IMG/VR virus record: IMGVR_UViG_3300020578_000394
Coordinates: 1-25,178 of that record
Direction: 5' to 3' (one strand)
DNA length: 25,178 nt
Source of the DNA: a virus
In this document: piece after piece, positions 1 through 5,659 of the stretch
How positions within the stretch are numbered: the stretch's first letter is position 1
Layout of the letters: the number at the start of each line of letters is the position of its first letter
Translations under genes and position numbers: made by a program
Notes under the pieces: model-generated
The model's database searches: none
The model's input: only the letters and a program-made list of their open reading frames with translations
What the model was told of the DNA's origin: nothing

Positions 1-101
1 CAGGGGTAGGGGGGGGTTGAAATCCGACTGAAAAGCGTTGTACATCGGTTTCGTTTCCGTCCTGTATGCGCCTACGGGTTAGCCGATTTTTTGTGGAAGC
101 C

Positions 102-128
102 AAAAAGAGGGCTGCCGTTAGGCAGCCC
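102..128 (-). terminator. Rho-independent terminator of the DUF932 gene
   Basis: An 8-bp perfect stem (GGGCTGCC / GGCAGCCC, 109-128) with a 4-base loop lies 23 bases beyond the DUF932 stop codon. Read on the minus strand it is followed by TCTTTTT (102-108), the U-tract of an intrinsic terminator. The remaining 100 bases to the left edge hold no gene I can support. Confidence 0.88.
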
Positions 129-150
129 CCTTTGTTTCCGTTTGCGCATT

Positions 151-1128
151 TTACGCCGTTCCAACCGTCAGGGCGATTCGCATTGCCCGTGCCGTATCGA
201 CCGCCTTTGCGCCCAACACACAGGATGCTGCCCGATCCTCGCCGTCAAGCCGTCCATGCACATGCTGAATCCAGTTTGTCGTACTGTTTGCGGCGAGCCA
301 AACCGAGGGCTTTGAGCCTTGCGAGCGCTCTGTATCGAACACCTTTTGCATGTAAGAAATGGCATCGGTTGCCCTGATCAGCCTGCGCTGCTCGACTGGA
401 GTGGTGGGGTTGGTTGGGATTTTGATGCCCGTGGTTGCCTCATAGACCGCCACCATGATTGCCGAGACCCGTTCCGAATTCACATCGAGGGCGGCAAGGG
501 TGTCGCCTTCCGACTTGATGATTCGGAGCCGATCCCGCCACTGGCGAAGCGCATCCTGTACTTCTTCCACACGGAGGGAAAGCCCTGCGGTGTGTCGCCA
601 AGTGTAACCGAGATGTGCATCTGCGGTAGAGCCTCCGAAGGTGTTGGCGCAAACCACGCGAGTGCAGGTAGGGTGAATGCGCAGCGGTCTGCCGTCACCG
701 TAGCCGTTTGCGAGCAGAAGGTACTGATAGGTTTCGTCCCCACCGATCACGGTATCCTCACCCCGCAAGCCGATGAAAATGTTTCTGCCGCCTCGGAGTG
801 AGCCGATTGTATCCACACTGGGCGAGTTATCGCCGCCTGCCAACGAATCGGCAATCGCCGCCAGTGTTTTGGGCTGAACCACAGAGTAGTTGATCCCAAC
901 CACATTGAGCACATCCTGATTGTCACTTCGGCGCAGCGCCTTATGACTGTTGATGTCCCTGCTATCGGTTGCGGTTTGGATTGTTTCCTCGGTAACCGTC
1001 CAATCAAGCCCTACCGTTTCCATTGCCTGCAAAGCGGACTGCCCTGCCTCAATGTTCTTTCCCAAGCCATGCCATCCAGTACTGCCAACAATTCCGACTG
1101 TATCTGATTCTGTAATCTCGTGAGCCAT
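151..1128 (-). CDS. DUF932 family phage/plasmid-like protein
   Basis: This encodes a 325-residue protein of the DUF932 (phage/plasmid-like) family. Its biochemical role is unknown; relatives are common on phages and plasmids. Family features visible are the N-terminal TGWHGLGK segment, a central conserved block RVVCANTFGG, and the following RHTAGL. The frame is open to an ATG at 1204-1206, but that ATG lies inside the -10 box of the gene's own promoter and the next one (1198-1200) is only about 2 bases past it. Neither can be on the transcript. I therefore start at the ATG at 1126-1128, preceded by AAAGG at good spacing. The leader carries a palindromic operator and a hairpin. It is the only minus-strand gene here and diverges from the early operons, with which it shares a promoter type. 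Confidence 0.9.
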   Translation of the reverse strand: MAHEITESDTVGIVGSTGWHGLGKNIEAGQSALQAMETVGLDWTVTEETIQTATDSRDINSHKALRRSDNQDVLNVVGINYSVVQPKTLAAIADSLAGGDNSPSVDTIGSLRGGRNIFIGLRGEDTVIGGDETYQYLLLANGYGDGRPLRIHPTCTRVVCANTFGGSTADAHLGYTWRHTAGLSLRVEEVQDALRQWRDRLRIIKSEGDTLAALDVNSERVSAIMVAVYEATTGIKIPTNPTTPVEQRRLIRATDAISYMQKVFDTERSQGSKPSVWLAANSTTNWIQHVHGRLDGEDRAASCVLGAKAVDTARAMRIALTVGTA

Positions 1129-1147
1129 TTGGCTGCCTTTCTGTTTT

Positions 1148-1162
1148 GTCCCACACGGGGAC
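1148..1162 (-). promoter_or_regulatory. leader hairpin, DUF932 copy
   Basis: On the minus strand GTCCC-CGTGT-GGGAC forms a 5-bp stem with a 5-base loop, followed by ACAAAACAGAAAGG and the start codon. It has the same stem length, loop length and position relative to AGAAAGG as three plus-strand hairpins (GACCC/GGGTC). The second stem pair is T-A here instead of A-T, a compensatory change. Inferred role: RNA-level control of translation. Confidence 0.55.
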
Positions 1163-1174
1163 TGGTTCCTAAAT

Positions 1175-1191
1175 CTGTCAACGATTGACAG
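1175..1191. promoter_or_regulatory. palindromic operator candidate, copy 1
   Basis: CTGTCAACGATTGACAG is a perfect 7-3-7 inverted repeat located just downstream of the predicted transcription start of DUF932, where a bound repressor would block transcription. The inner 15 bases are identical (on the opposite strand) to those at 14526-14540. No repressor gene is visible in the window. Confidence 0.6.
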
Positions 1192-1201
1192 TTGCGCCAT
1201 G

Positions 1202-1250
1202 ATCATAACCTGCCTCTTGGGAAAGTCTACCCCATTGTGAACATTTTTGC
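1202..1250 (-). promoter_or_regulatory. promoter P1 of DUF932
   Basis: On the minus strand the order is TTGCAA, an ATGTTCACA block (1236-1244), TAGACT (-35, 1224-1229), a 16-base spacer and TATGAT (-10, 1202-1207). The stretch from GCAAAAATG to TAGACTTT is identical to promoter P3 of the plus strand. The shared block plus spacing supports a promoter; activity is inferred. Confidence 0.72.
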
Positions 1251-1263
1251 AAATCTTTTTTGT

Positions 1264-1281
1264 GCGTATCTATTCATACGC
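1264..1281. promoter_or_regulatory. inverted repeat between divergent promoters
   Basis: GCGTATCTATTCATACGC is a perfect 6-bp inverted repeat with a 6-base centre lying between divergent promoters P1 and P2. It could be an operator. I found no second copy, so the support is weak. Confidence 0.3.
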
Positions 1282-1357
1282 GGCTAGATTTGCGCTTGGC
1301 AGAGATTGCGAGATTCCGTTGGTTGCGCTTTGGCACGGAAATCCGCGAGAAAAAAGA

Positions 1358-1408
1358 TTGACAAAATGTTCACATTTAGGTTTACTTTTGCCGATAGCAG
1401 TGTAAGAT
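1358..1408 (+). promoter_or_regulatory. promoter P2 of early operon 1
   Basis: The element contains TTGACA (1358-1363), AAATGTTCACATTT (a perfect 6-2-6 palindrome here), TTTACT (-35, 1381-1386), a 16-base spacer and TAAGAT (-10, 1403-1408). It matches P1, P3 and P4 in order and spacing. It would start a leader of about 45 bases carrying the hairpin at 1429-1443. Confidence 0.72.
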
Positions 1409-1428
1409 GGTTGCAGATCAGACACCCC

Positions 1429-1443
1429 GACCCCTAGCGGGTC
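1429..1443 (+). promoter_or_regulatory. leader hairpin, copy before first early gene
   Basis: GACCC-CTAGC-GGGTC forms a 5-bp stem with a 5-base loop, followed directly by AGAAAGG and the ATG at 1459. The same hairpin with loop CAAGT occurs at 2624 and 2925. Confidence 0.55.
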
Positions 1444-1458
1444 AGAAAGGCAAGGCAA

Positions 1459-1755
1459 ATGAAAACGAAGAAGGCAGTCGAATACGATGTGCGAACCATT
1501 GACGAGTACGGCGATGTGCAGGATGTGGATTCGTTTTATGGCAGCGCACACAGCAAGCGGCAGGCAATCGAGTCCGCGCAGAGGATCGTGCGCGATGGTG
1601 GAACCGCCGTGGTCGAGCGCACGACCTACACGATTGAACCCGATGTGGAAAGATTCGTTGATATGGAACACGAACAGATTTGGACTGGCGGCGACCACGA
1701 CAGGCTGATTGCGGGTGGTTGGCGCACCGAAGGCAGCGAAGGAGGTGCAGCGTGA
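1459..1755 (+). CDS. small early protein, unknown function (98 aa)
   Basis: This is the first gene of early operon 1. The protein is mildly acidic and hydrophilic, without membrane segments. Its N-terminal half (YDVRTIDEYGDVQDVDSF...SKRQAIESA) looks like an alpha/beta fold with a helix rich in Lys/Ala, a pattern I associate with small phage and plasmid accessory proteins, but I cannot name a family. The start is the ATG following the leader hairpin and AGAAAGG. The last residues, EGGAA, are encoded by the Shine-Dalgarno cassette of the next gene, so the C-terminus is probably not functionally selected. It overlaps the next gene by 4 bases (GTGA). Confidence 0.8.
   Translation: MKTKKAVEYDVRTIDEYGDVQDVDSFYGSAHSKRQAIESAQRIVRDGGTAVVERTTYTIEPDVERFVDMEHEQIWTGGDHDRLIAGGWRTEGSEGGAA
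1739..1755 (+). repeat. translation-start cassette, copy 1
   Basis: AAGGAGGTGCAGCGTGA occurs identically at 1739, 2059 and 2277. It contains GGAGG, a 6-base spacer, a GTG start and the TGA stop of the preceding gene, so it both ends one gene and starts the next. Confidence 0.85.
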
Positions 1756-2075
1756 AGGACGGCGAAGTTACAATTACACTCCGCAGGTCTGAATTGCGAG
1801 ACTTGATCGTCACGATCACTGCGATGTACGACCAGTCCGCCATGAGTTTTGAGGAGATGCAGCATCGCTACCCGATCTTTGCAAACGGGTACGACCGACT
1901 TTGCCATCAGGCACAACTCGCAGGCGTTCCTACCAACAGCGATGAAAGCATTGACGAAGGCATTGACGCAGAGGCAGACCGATGTTCATCGCACATCGAC
2001 TGCAGCGTTCGCGTGGTTTGCGCCAACACCTTTGGCGGCTCTGCCGCCGATGCACATCAAGGAGGTGCAGCGTGA
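1752..2075 (+). CDS. small early protein with a DUF932-derived tail (107 aa)
   Basis: The start is the GTG at 1752 inside the cassette AAGGAGGTGCAGCGTGA; an in-frame ATG at 1680 lies deep in the upstream gene and has no such site. Residues 1-65 are predicted mostly helical (LRRSELRDLIVTITAMYDQSA) and are followed by an acidic linker. The C-terminus reads VRVVCANTFGGSAADAH, which matches the central DUF932 block of the minus-strand gene. The DNA is also nearly identical there (see the repeat at 2009-2058). The gene therefore appears to have captured a DUF932 fragment. Function unknown. It overlaps the next gene by GTGA. Confidence 0.78.
   Translation: MKDGEVTITLRRSELRDLIVTITAMYDQSAMSFEEMQHRYPIFANGYDRLCHQAQLAGVPTNSDESIDEGIDAEADRCSSHIDCSVRVVCANTFGGSAADAHQGGAA
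2009..2058 (+). repeat. DUF932 gene fragment duplicated into small gene
   Basis: This 50-base stretch matches the minus strand of 612-661 (inside DUF932) at all but 4 positions, in the same reading frame. The differences fall at third or synonymous-type positions except one Thr/Ala change. The similarity drops off sharply at both ends. Confidence 0.85.
2059..2075 (+). repeat. translation-start cassette, copy 2
   Basis: This is the second identical copy of AAGGAGGTGCAGCGTGA; it begins immediately at the end of the captured DUF932 fragment and supplies the GTG start at 2072. Confidence 0.85.
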
Positions 2076-2293
2076 AGCGAATAACGAAAGCAAAACTCAT
2101 GGCGATTCGCAGGGCAGACGCATACCTGAAGTTTCTCCACTACCTTGATCGCAGGGAGTTTGGCATGGCGTTGAGCGTTGCCAACACATGGGCGGTGACT
2201 GACACGAATGATCGGTTTAGGTCGTTGTGGGAAGGACACGCCAATGACACCTATCGACTGCTGAAAGCGCAAAGCGAAGGAGGTGCAGCGTGA
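2072..2293 (+). CDS. small basic early protein, unknown function (73 aa)
   Basis: The GTG start at 2072 sits in cassette copy 2. The product is a small, positively charged, probably all-helical protein starting KRITKAKLMAIRRADAYLKFLHYLDRR (split view: basic first 30 residues, then FGMALSVANTWAVTDTNDRF). No family recognised. The C-terminal EGGAA again comes from the next cassette. It overlaps the following gene by 4 bases and is presumably translated by coupling. Confidence 0.75.
   Translation: MKRITKAKLMAIRRADAYLKFLHYLDRREFGMALSVANTWAVTDTNDRFRSLWEGHANDTYRLLKAQSEGGAA
2277..2293 (+). repeat. translation-start cassette, copy 3
   Basis: This third identical copy of AAGGAGGTGCAGCGTGA supplies the GTG start at 2290. 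Confidence 0.85.
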
Positions 2294-2529
2294 GGTGGGA
2301 ACAAAGGATCAGCATGACTCACATTTCGTTTGCCGCCTATTTTCGCACTGCATCCGATTGTTCATTCGCTACGAACGCACTGCGATTCGCAACGAGGGAA
2401 GAAGCGGAGGGGTATGGGGCAGACCTGTACCAACGATGGCTTGGAGCAAAGGAATGGGAAGTGCGGGAAACCGATGATCCTGTCCGTCATCGGTGGGATG
2501 CGAAAGAAAGAACGGTCGTAAACATTTGA
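2290..2529 (+). CDS. small early protein, conserved-hypothetical type (79 aa)
   Basis: This is the last gene of early operon 1, starting at the GTG of cassette copy 3. The pattern FATREEAEGYGADLYQRW followed by a V-E-T-DDPV segment resembles a recurring family of small phage, plasmid and bacterial proteins of unknown function; this is recognition of a pattern only. The alternating strand/helix/strand predicted layout suggests a small alpha/beta fold. It is followed within 25 bases by promoter P3, with no terminator between, so operon 1 may read into operon 2. Confidence 0.78.
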   Translation: MRWEQRISMTHISFAAYFRTASDCSFATNALRFATREEAEGYGADLYQRWLGAKEWEVRETDDPVRHRWDAKERTVVNI

Positions 2530-2552
2530 AAGAAAACAGCGACAAAAAAAAT

Positions 2553-2603
2553 CTGCAAAAATGTTCACAATGGGGTAGACTTTTGCCGATATTGGTGTAA
2601 GAT
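2553..2603 (+). promoter_or_regulatory. promoter P3 of early operon 2
   Basis: It contains ATGTTCACA (2561-2569), TAGACT (-35, 2576-2581), a 16-base spacer and TAAGAT (-10, 2598-2603). It is identical to P1 across the upstream block and almost identical to P2 from the -35 box through GATGGTTGCAGATCA. Confidence 0.72.
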
Positions 2604-2623
2604 GGTTGCAGATCAAACACCCC

Positions 2624-2638
2624 GACCCCAAGTGGGTC
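2624..2638 (+). promoter_or_regulatory. leader hairpin, early operon 2
   Basis: GACCC-CAAGT-GGGTC, a 5-bp stem with 5-base loop, is followed by AGAAAGGACAGGCAAG and the ATG at 2655. The block is repeated at 2925 with one base fewer before the ATG. Confidence 0.55.
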
Positions 2639-2654
2639 AGAAAGGACAGGCAAG

Positions 2655-2858
2655 ATGAACAGGGCAAGCAATATCACGAGACTCATTGCGCTGAAGCGAG
2701 CGTGCGACAAGTTGGAGCAAGCATTGGATGCGGCGGAGGTGGCGTACTTCAAGAATCCAAGCGAACGCCGCTACCAACTGCGTCAGCGATTGGGCGTGCG
2801 GTGTGATCGCGCATGGGATAAGTTGGCGACAGAGGAACTGAAGCAGCGTCATGGCTGA
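2655..2858 (+). CDS. small helical early protein (67 aa)
   Basis: This is the first gene of early operon 2, with a clear leader: promoter P3, hairpin, AAAGGACAGG and ATG. The protein is charged and almost entirely helical, with heptad-like spacing of Leu and Ala (ITRLIALKRACDKLEQALDAAEVAYF), suggesting a short coiled-coil hairpin. No family recognised. Its stop overlaps the candidate 35-residue reading frame at 2851. Confidence 0.75.
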   Translation: MNRASNITRLIALKRACDKLEQALDAAEVAYFKNPSERRYQLRQRLGVRCDRAWDKLATEELKQRHG

Positions 2859-2958
2859 CCCGAACGCGAGGGGCGGCAACCGCCGCCCCAAGCGTCCGAG
2901 CCAGTTGGCAAGGAATCAAACCCCGACCCCAAGTGGGTCAGAAAGGACAGGCAGATGA
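2851..2958 (+). CDS. candidate very small basic protein (35 aa)
   Basis: An ATG within the stop region of the upstream gene opens a 35-codon frame that ends by overlapping the next start (ATGA at 2955). The product begins MADPNARGGNRRPKRPSQLA, strongly basic and Gly/Arg/Pro rich, like a disordered nucleic-acid-binding tail. Gapless overlap at both ends fits the operon style. Against it: no Shine-Dalgarno sequence, and its 3' part is the repeated leader hairpin, so the last third may be incidental. Confidence 0.4.
   Translation: MADPNARGGNRRPKRPSQLARNQTPTPSGSERTGR
2870..2889 (+). other. strong GC-rich hairpin within early operon 2
   Basis: GGGGCGGC-AACC-GCCGCCCC is a perfect 8-bp stem with a 4-base loop, not followed by a U-tract. 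It lies 35 bases before the leader hairpin at 2925. It could be an RNA processing or pausing signal. Confidence 0.5.
2925..2939 (+). promoter_or_regulatory. leader hairpin, internal copy
   Basis: GACCC-CAAGT-GGGTC followed by AGAAAGGACAGGCAG and ATG at 2955 is the same block as at 2624, but here without a promoter in front. That favours a role in RNA or translation rather than in transcription initiation. Confidence 0.55.
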
Positions 2959-3182
2959 ACCCAGTATTCGATGCGTTTGAAAAGATCGGGCAAGCAATGG
3001 CAGAAGCGGAACTGGTTGCGGAAATCGCGCGATTGGATGAGGCGATGTTGTGGTACTTGAACTGCGCGAACGAAACGGTAGAGCAGCGCAAGGCTTTTGA
3101 GGCAATGCAAGCCGCATCCAACAGGTGTATTGAGATTGGAAGGGCAGCGAACCTAGCCGCAGTCAGAAAGACAGGCAAATGA
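2955..3182 (+). CDS. small helical early protein (75 aa)
   Basis: The start follows the repeated hairpin and AAAGGACAGG. The product is predicted all-helical (FEKIGQAMAEAELVAEIARL, then a second Ala/Glu-rich helix), consistent with a helical hairpin. It resembles the 2655 product in size and style, though no alignment is convincing by eye. Its C-terminus (VRKTGK) is encoded by a degenerate copy of the leader sequence GTCAGAAAGACAGGCAAATG that starts the next gene. Function unknown. Confidence 0.75.
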   Translation: MNPVFDAFEKIGQAMAEAELVAEIARLDEAMLWYLNCANETVEQRKAFEAMQAASNRCIEIGRAANLAAVRKTGK

Positions 3183-3364
3183 CACAGTACAAAATTGCAG
3201 AGGTTTGCGGCGACACTGGTGGTTGGGATGTTGTTGCAGAGTTTGAGGCTCGCAACGATGAGGCTGCAAACGAATACGCAGAGGAAAACTACGGCGACCT
3301 TGATTGGTATGTGCTTGATGAAAATGGCATAAACATCAACGGAGGCTTGGATGAAAATGCGTGA
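3179..3364 (+). CDS. small acidic early protein (61 aa)
   Basis: The ATGA overlap with the upstream gene and AGAAAGACAGG in front decide the start. The product is strongly acidic (many Asp/Glu, few Lys/Arg), with a pattern of strand (YKIAEVCGD), helix (DEAANEYAEENYG) and strand (DWYVLDENG), suggesting a compact alpha/beta domain. Small acidic early phage proteins are sometimes DNA mimics or inhibitors, but nothing specific supports that here. No family recognised. Confidence 0.75.
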   Translation: MTQYKIAEVCGDTGGWDVVAEFEARNDEAANEYAEENYGDLDWYVLDENGININGGLDENA

Positions 3365-3695
3365 GGAATGGATGCGAACACAGTGCTTGGAACTTGTAGG
3401 GGCAGCGCTGCATCAAATGCACAAGAAGGTAGATGCGCGGCGGCGAAAAAAAGAATGCGGTTGGGTTGGTTCATCGCCCGATCCAGTCGTTGTGCGCCTG
3501 TTGCACAGAATCAATAAGTACGAGGTTGTGCAGCAGTGTTTGTTGGGCGAGGAACCCATGACGGCGATTGCGTACAAATTAGGTTGGAGACCGTCAGTTT
3601 ACTATCAGTATACGATATCAGAATTAGATGAGCAGGCGGCGTTGTGGATTGAGGCCACCTATCCGATTGATAGCAAGGAGGAGGACGATCAGTGA
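3351..3695 (+). CDS. probable helix-turn-helix regulator (114 aa)
   Basis: GGAGG at 3341-3345 supports the ATG at 3351; a second ATG six bases on is possible. The N-terminal half is basic (KKVDARRRKKE). Residues about 52-100 (YEVVQQCLLGEEPMTAIAYKLGW...YYQYTISELDE) look like the sigma-region-4/ArpU-type helix-turn-helix seen in phage late-gene or antitermination regulators: one helix, a turn around GEEPM, and a recognition helix. The family label is inference from that layout. It overlaps the exonuclease gene by GTGA and could regulate later operons. Alternative: a small DNA-binding accessory protein. Confidence 0.62.
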   Translation: MKMREEWMRTQCLELVGAALHQMHKKVDARRRKKECGWVGSSPDPVVVRLLHRINKYEVVQQCLLGEEPMTAIAYKLGWRPSVYYQYTISELDEQAALWIEATYPIDSKEEDDQ

Positions 3696-4609
3696 TTACC
3701 GACTACCAAAAATCGCAGCGAGCAAGGGGCGTAGGCAGCAGTGATGTGCCAGTTATTTTGGGTTTGTCGCCGTTCAAAACCCCGTACGATTTATGGCTTG
3801 AACGGATGGGTCGGATAGAGCCGCCGCCCGAAACGGAGGCTATGACAATCGGCTCGCAAATTGAACCGTTGCTATTGTCAATGGCAGCACAGCGTATCGG
3901 CGAGCGAGTCGTGCGACCATCGCAGACATTCGTGGGCGGTAAGCCTCACCATCGCGCAAACATTGATGGGATGGTTGGAATTGCCAAGCGCGGACATCCG
4001 ATAGTGGAGGCAAAGAGCACGGGATGGCTTGAAGGTTGGGGCGCAGATGGCACGGACGAAATCCCTGAAGGGGTTAGGGCGCAAGTGATGTATCAAATGC
4101 TGATCACTTCAAGCACCATTGCGTATGTTGCTTGCCTACGAGCAGATCGCGGACTTTCGTTCACTTTGCACCCAATCGAATATGACGAAGGGCTTGCGGT
4201 GGCAATCGTTGGCGCGGTTGATGACTGGTGGGGCTATGTTCAATCAGGAACAGCACCTAGCAGCAGCCCATCGTTGGAATGCGTCAAGCGTATGCGGTAC
4301 TCCGAAGATGCTGCGCCCGTAACTATTGACGATGCGCTTCTGATTGCGGACATAGATGCGCGACAAAGTTTGCAGCAAGCAGAGGCATACGCAGATACAT
4401 GTAGGGCGAGGCTACTTGCCGCACTTGGCGAATCGCGTACAGGACAAAGCAAAGATGGTTGCTACAGCATCAAGGTAGCAGCCGTGAAAACGGAACGATT
4501 TGACACAAGGGCGTTTCAGCAAGGGCATCCCGAACTTGCCGCCCAATTCAGAATTGCGGGTGGTTACAACAGAGTGACCGTCAAGGAAAGGAAGAAGCAA
4601 ACCAAATGA
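3692..4609 (+). CDS. YqaJ-type phage recombination exonuclease
   Basis: This 305-residue protein carries the hallmark N-terminus of YqaJ/lambda-exonuclease-like viral recombinases (RGVGSSDVPVILGLSPF, then TPYDLWLERMG). A PD-(D/E)xK-type core follows: ANIDGM around residue 91, and a conserved EAKST at about 107-111, where Glu and Lys would bind metal. Such enzymes digest one strand of double-stranded DNA ends and hand the other to an annealing protein. The ERF-type annealing protein is encoded immediately downstream with an ATGA overlap, so the two form a recombination pair. The start is GTG at 3692 behind AAGGAGGAGG. The C-terminal 90 residues are less conserved. Confidence 0.88.
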   Translation: MITDYQKSQRARGVGSSDVPVILGLSPFKTPYDLWLERMGRIEPPPETEAMTIGSQIEPLLLSMAAQRIGERVVRPSQTFVGGKPHHRANIDGMVGIAKRGHPIVEAKSTGWLEGWGADGTDEIPEGVRAQVMYQMLITSSTIAYVACLRADRGLSFTLHPIEYDEGLAVAIVGAVDDWWGYVQSGTAPSSSPSLECVKRMRYSEDAAPVTIDDALLIADIDARQSLQQAEAYADTCRARLLAALGESRTGQSKDGCYSIKVAAVKTERFDTRAFQQGHPELAAQFRIAGGYNRVTVKERKKQTK

Positions 4610-5319
4610 AGCGAGAGACAGATGACTACAGAGCGGTGGAGGATGACGATAAGGCGGTGGTGTTTTGCGCGTTGTTGGAGGCGCAGCAGGCAATAGCATC
4701 AGTGGTAAAGGACGCGAAAGCAAACTATGGGGAGCGAGCGCGATATGCGTATGTCAGTGCGGATCAGATGGTGACGGAGTGCCGCAAGGCTTTGCATGCG
4801 GCAGGACTTATCTTGCTGCGCGAGTCGTACAGCGTTCAGTCCAGTGCCGAAACAGGCATGGTGTTGTTTAGCAACTACCTGTTGGTTCATGCTGCGTCAG
4901 GCATATCGGTTGCAAGCAGTCAATCTCCATGGTTTATCATTGAAGCGCAAGGGCGACCACTTGACAAGGCGCTTGCGGGAGCGTTGACCACGAGCCTGTC
5001 GTACTACCTCCGCGACCTATTGCTTGTGCCGCGCGAAGATGAAGCAGAAATGGATCAGCGCAACGACACGGAACATCAGCCCAACAGCATCGGAATCAAG
5101 GGCGCGATTGCGTTACGCAAAGCGTTGGTTACTGCGGGCTGCAAGGAAGGCGCACTGCGATCTGCAATGCAGCAAAGCGGTGTAAATGTTCCTGATGACA
5201 TGGCAACATGGGATCGCGCGTGGATGGAACGCATCAATGGATGGGTTGAACGCAACACGGTGTATGCTGACATTGCTGACGAAACGGTTGAAAGGTCTAG
5301 CCGAACAGGTGTATCTTGA
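4606..5319 (+). CDS. ERF family single-strand annealing protein
   Basis: This 237-residue protein fits the ERF family of phage single-strand annealing proteins. Key segments are YAYVSADQMVTECRKALHAAGL (split: the YxYxSxDxM motif, then the RkaLhaaGL helix) at about residues 45-68 and GALTTSLSYYLRDLLLVPREDE at 125-146, corresponding to the ERF 'aigSa.TYarRYal' block. Gly-Arg-rich DNA contacts are inferred from the family. It acts with the upstream exonuclease in homologous recombination, concatemer formation or replication restart. The C-terminal part (after about 155) is a separate helical segment. The start is fixed by the 4-base overlap. Confidence 0.85.
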   Translation: MKRETDDYRAVEDDDKAVVFCALLEAQQAIASVVKDAKANYGERARYAYVSADQMVTECRKALHAAGLILLRESYSVQSSAETGMVLFSNYLLVHAASGISVASSQSPWFIIEAQGRPLDKALAGALTTSLSYYLRDLLLVPREDEAEMDQRNDTEHQPNSIGIKGAIALRKALVTAGCKEGALRSAMQQSGVNVPDDMATWDRAWMERINGWVERNTVYADIADETVERSSRTGVS

Positions 5320-5549
5320 ACAATTGCAAAAAAACAAATCTAATTGCAGCACAGCAGAAGCATGTGCAGGAAAAATTCATCACGACCGCACAGTTGGCAA
5401 CCGCCTTGGGAATTACACTGCAACGAGTATCGGCAATAGCACGAAGCAGAGGGATATCTTGTGTGTGGTTTGGAAATAGGCGTATGTGGCTAAGATCGCA
5501 CTTTGATTCATTTGCACGCAGACCAAACGGAAGACCGAGAAAACAATAA
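5316..5549 (+). CDS. small helix-turn-helix DNA-binding protein (77 aa)
   Basis: The frame starts at a TTG overlapping the ERF stop (TTGA) with AGGTG in front; a later GTG is possible. Residues about 20-65 (FITTAQLATALGITLQRVSAIARSRGI...WFGNRRMWLRSHFDSFA) match the layout of excisionase/MerR-like helix-turn-helix proteins: an 'ittaqlA..lGit...v...' helix pair followed by a Trp-rich wing. The tail is basic (RRPNGRPRKQ). Likely a DNA-binding regulator or directionality factor. No integrase is seen nearby, so a role in excision is not supported. It ends the operon just before the 5555 hairpin. Confidence 0.68.
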   Translation: MNNCKKTNLIAAQQKHVQEKFITTAQLATALGITLQRVSAIARSRGISCVWFGNRRMWLRSHFDSFARRPNGRPRKQ

Positions 5550-5554
5550 CAGCG

Positions 5555-5595
5555 CACGGCATAGTGGGTATTGGGTCAGTACCCATTATGCCGTG
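5555..5595 (+). terminator. long hairpin after recombination operon
   Basis: CACGGCATAGTGGGTA (5555-5570) pairs with TACCCATTATGCCGTG (5580-5595) over 16 bp, with one G-U pair and a 9-base loop. It begins 6 bases after the stop of the operon. No U-tract follows, so it may be a processing or Rho-assisted end rather than a standard intrinsic terminator. Confidence 0.55.
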
Positions 5596-5659
5596 TTCAC
5601 GGCAGAAAATACTTTCAGCCTTTCGATCAGGCTGCGAACCTTGCGAGGTGATCGGTGCT

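Noticed and set aside
319-801. A 160-residue plus-strand frame opposite DUF932
   Set aside because: DUF932 on the minus strand has family motifs, promoter and terminator; this frame has none.
1129-1206. N-terminal extension of DUF932 to the ATG at 1204-1206
   Set aside because: That ATG is part of the -10 box TATGAT and cannot be in the mRNA made from this promoter; the extension also covers the palindrome and leader hairpin.
2561-2569. ATGTTCACA as a DnaA box
   Set aside because: It matches TTATCCACA at only 6 of 9 positions and always sits at a fixed distance from a promoter, so a regulator site is more likely.
1739-2939. A CRISPR-like array formed by the repeated cassettes
   Set aside because: The repeats are 17-35 bases at gene junctions with coding sequence of unequal length between them, not regularly spaced spacers.
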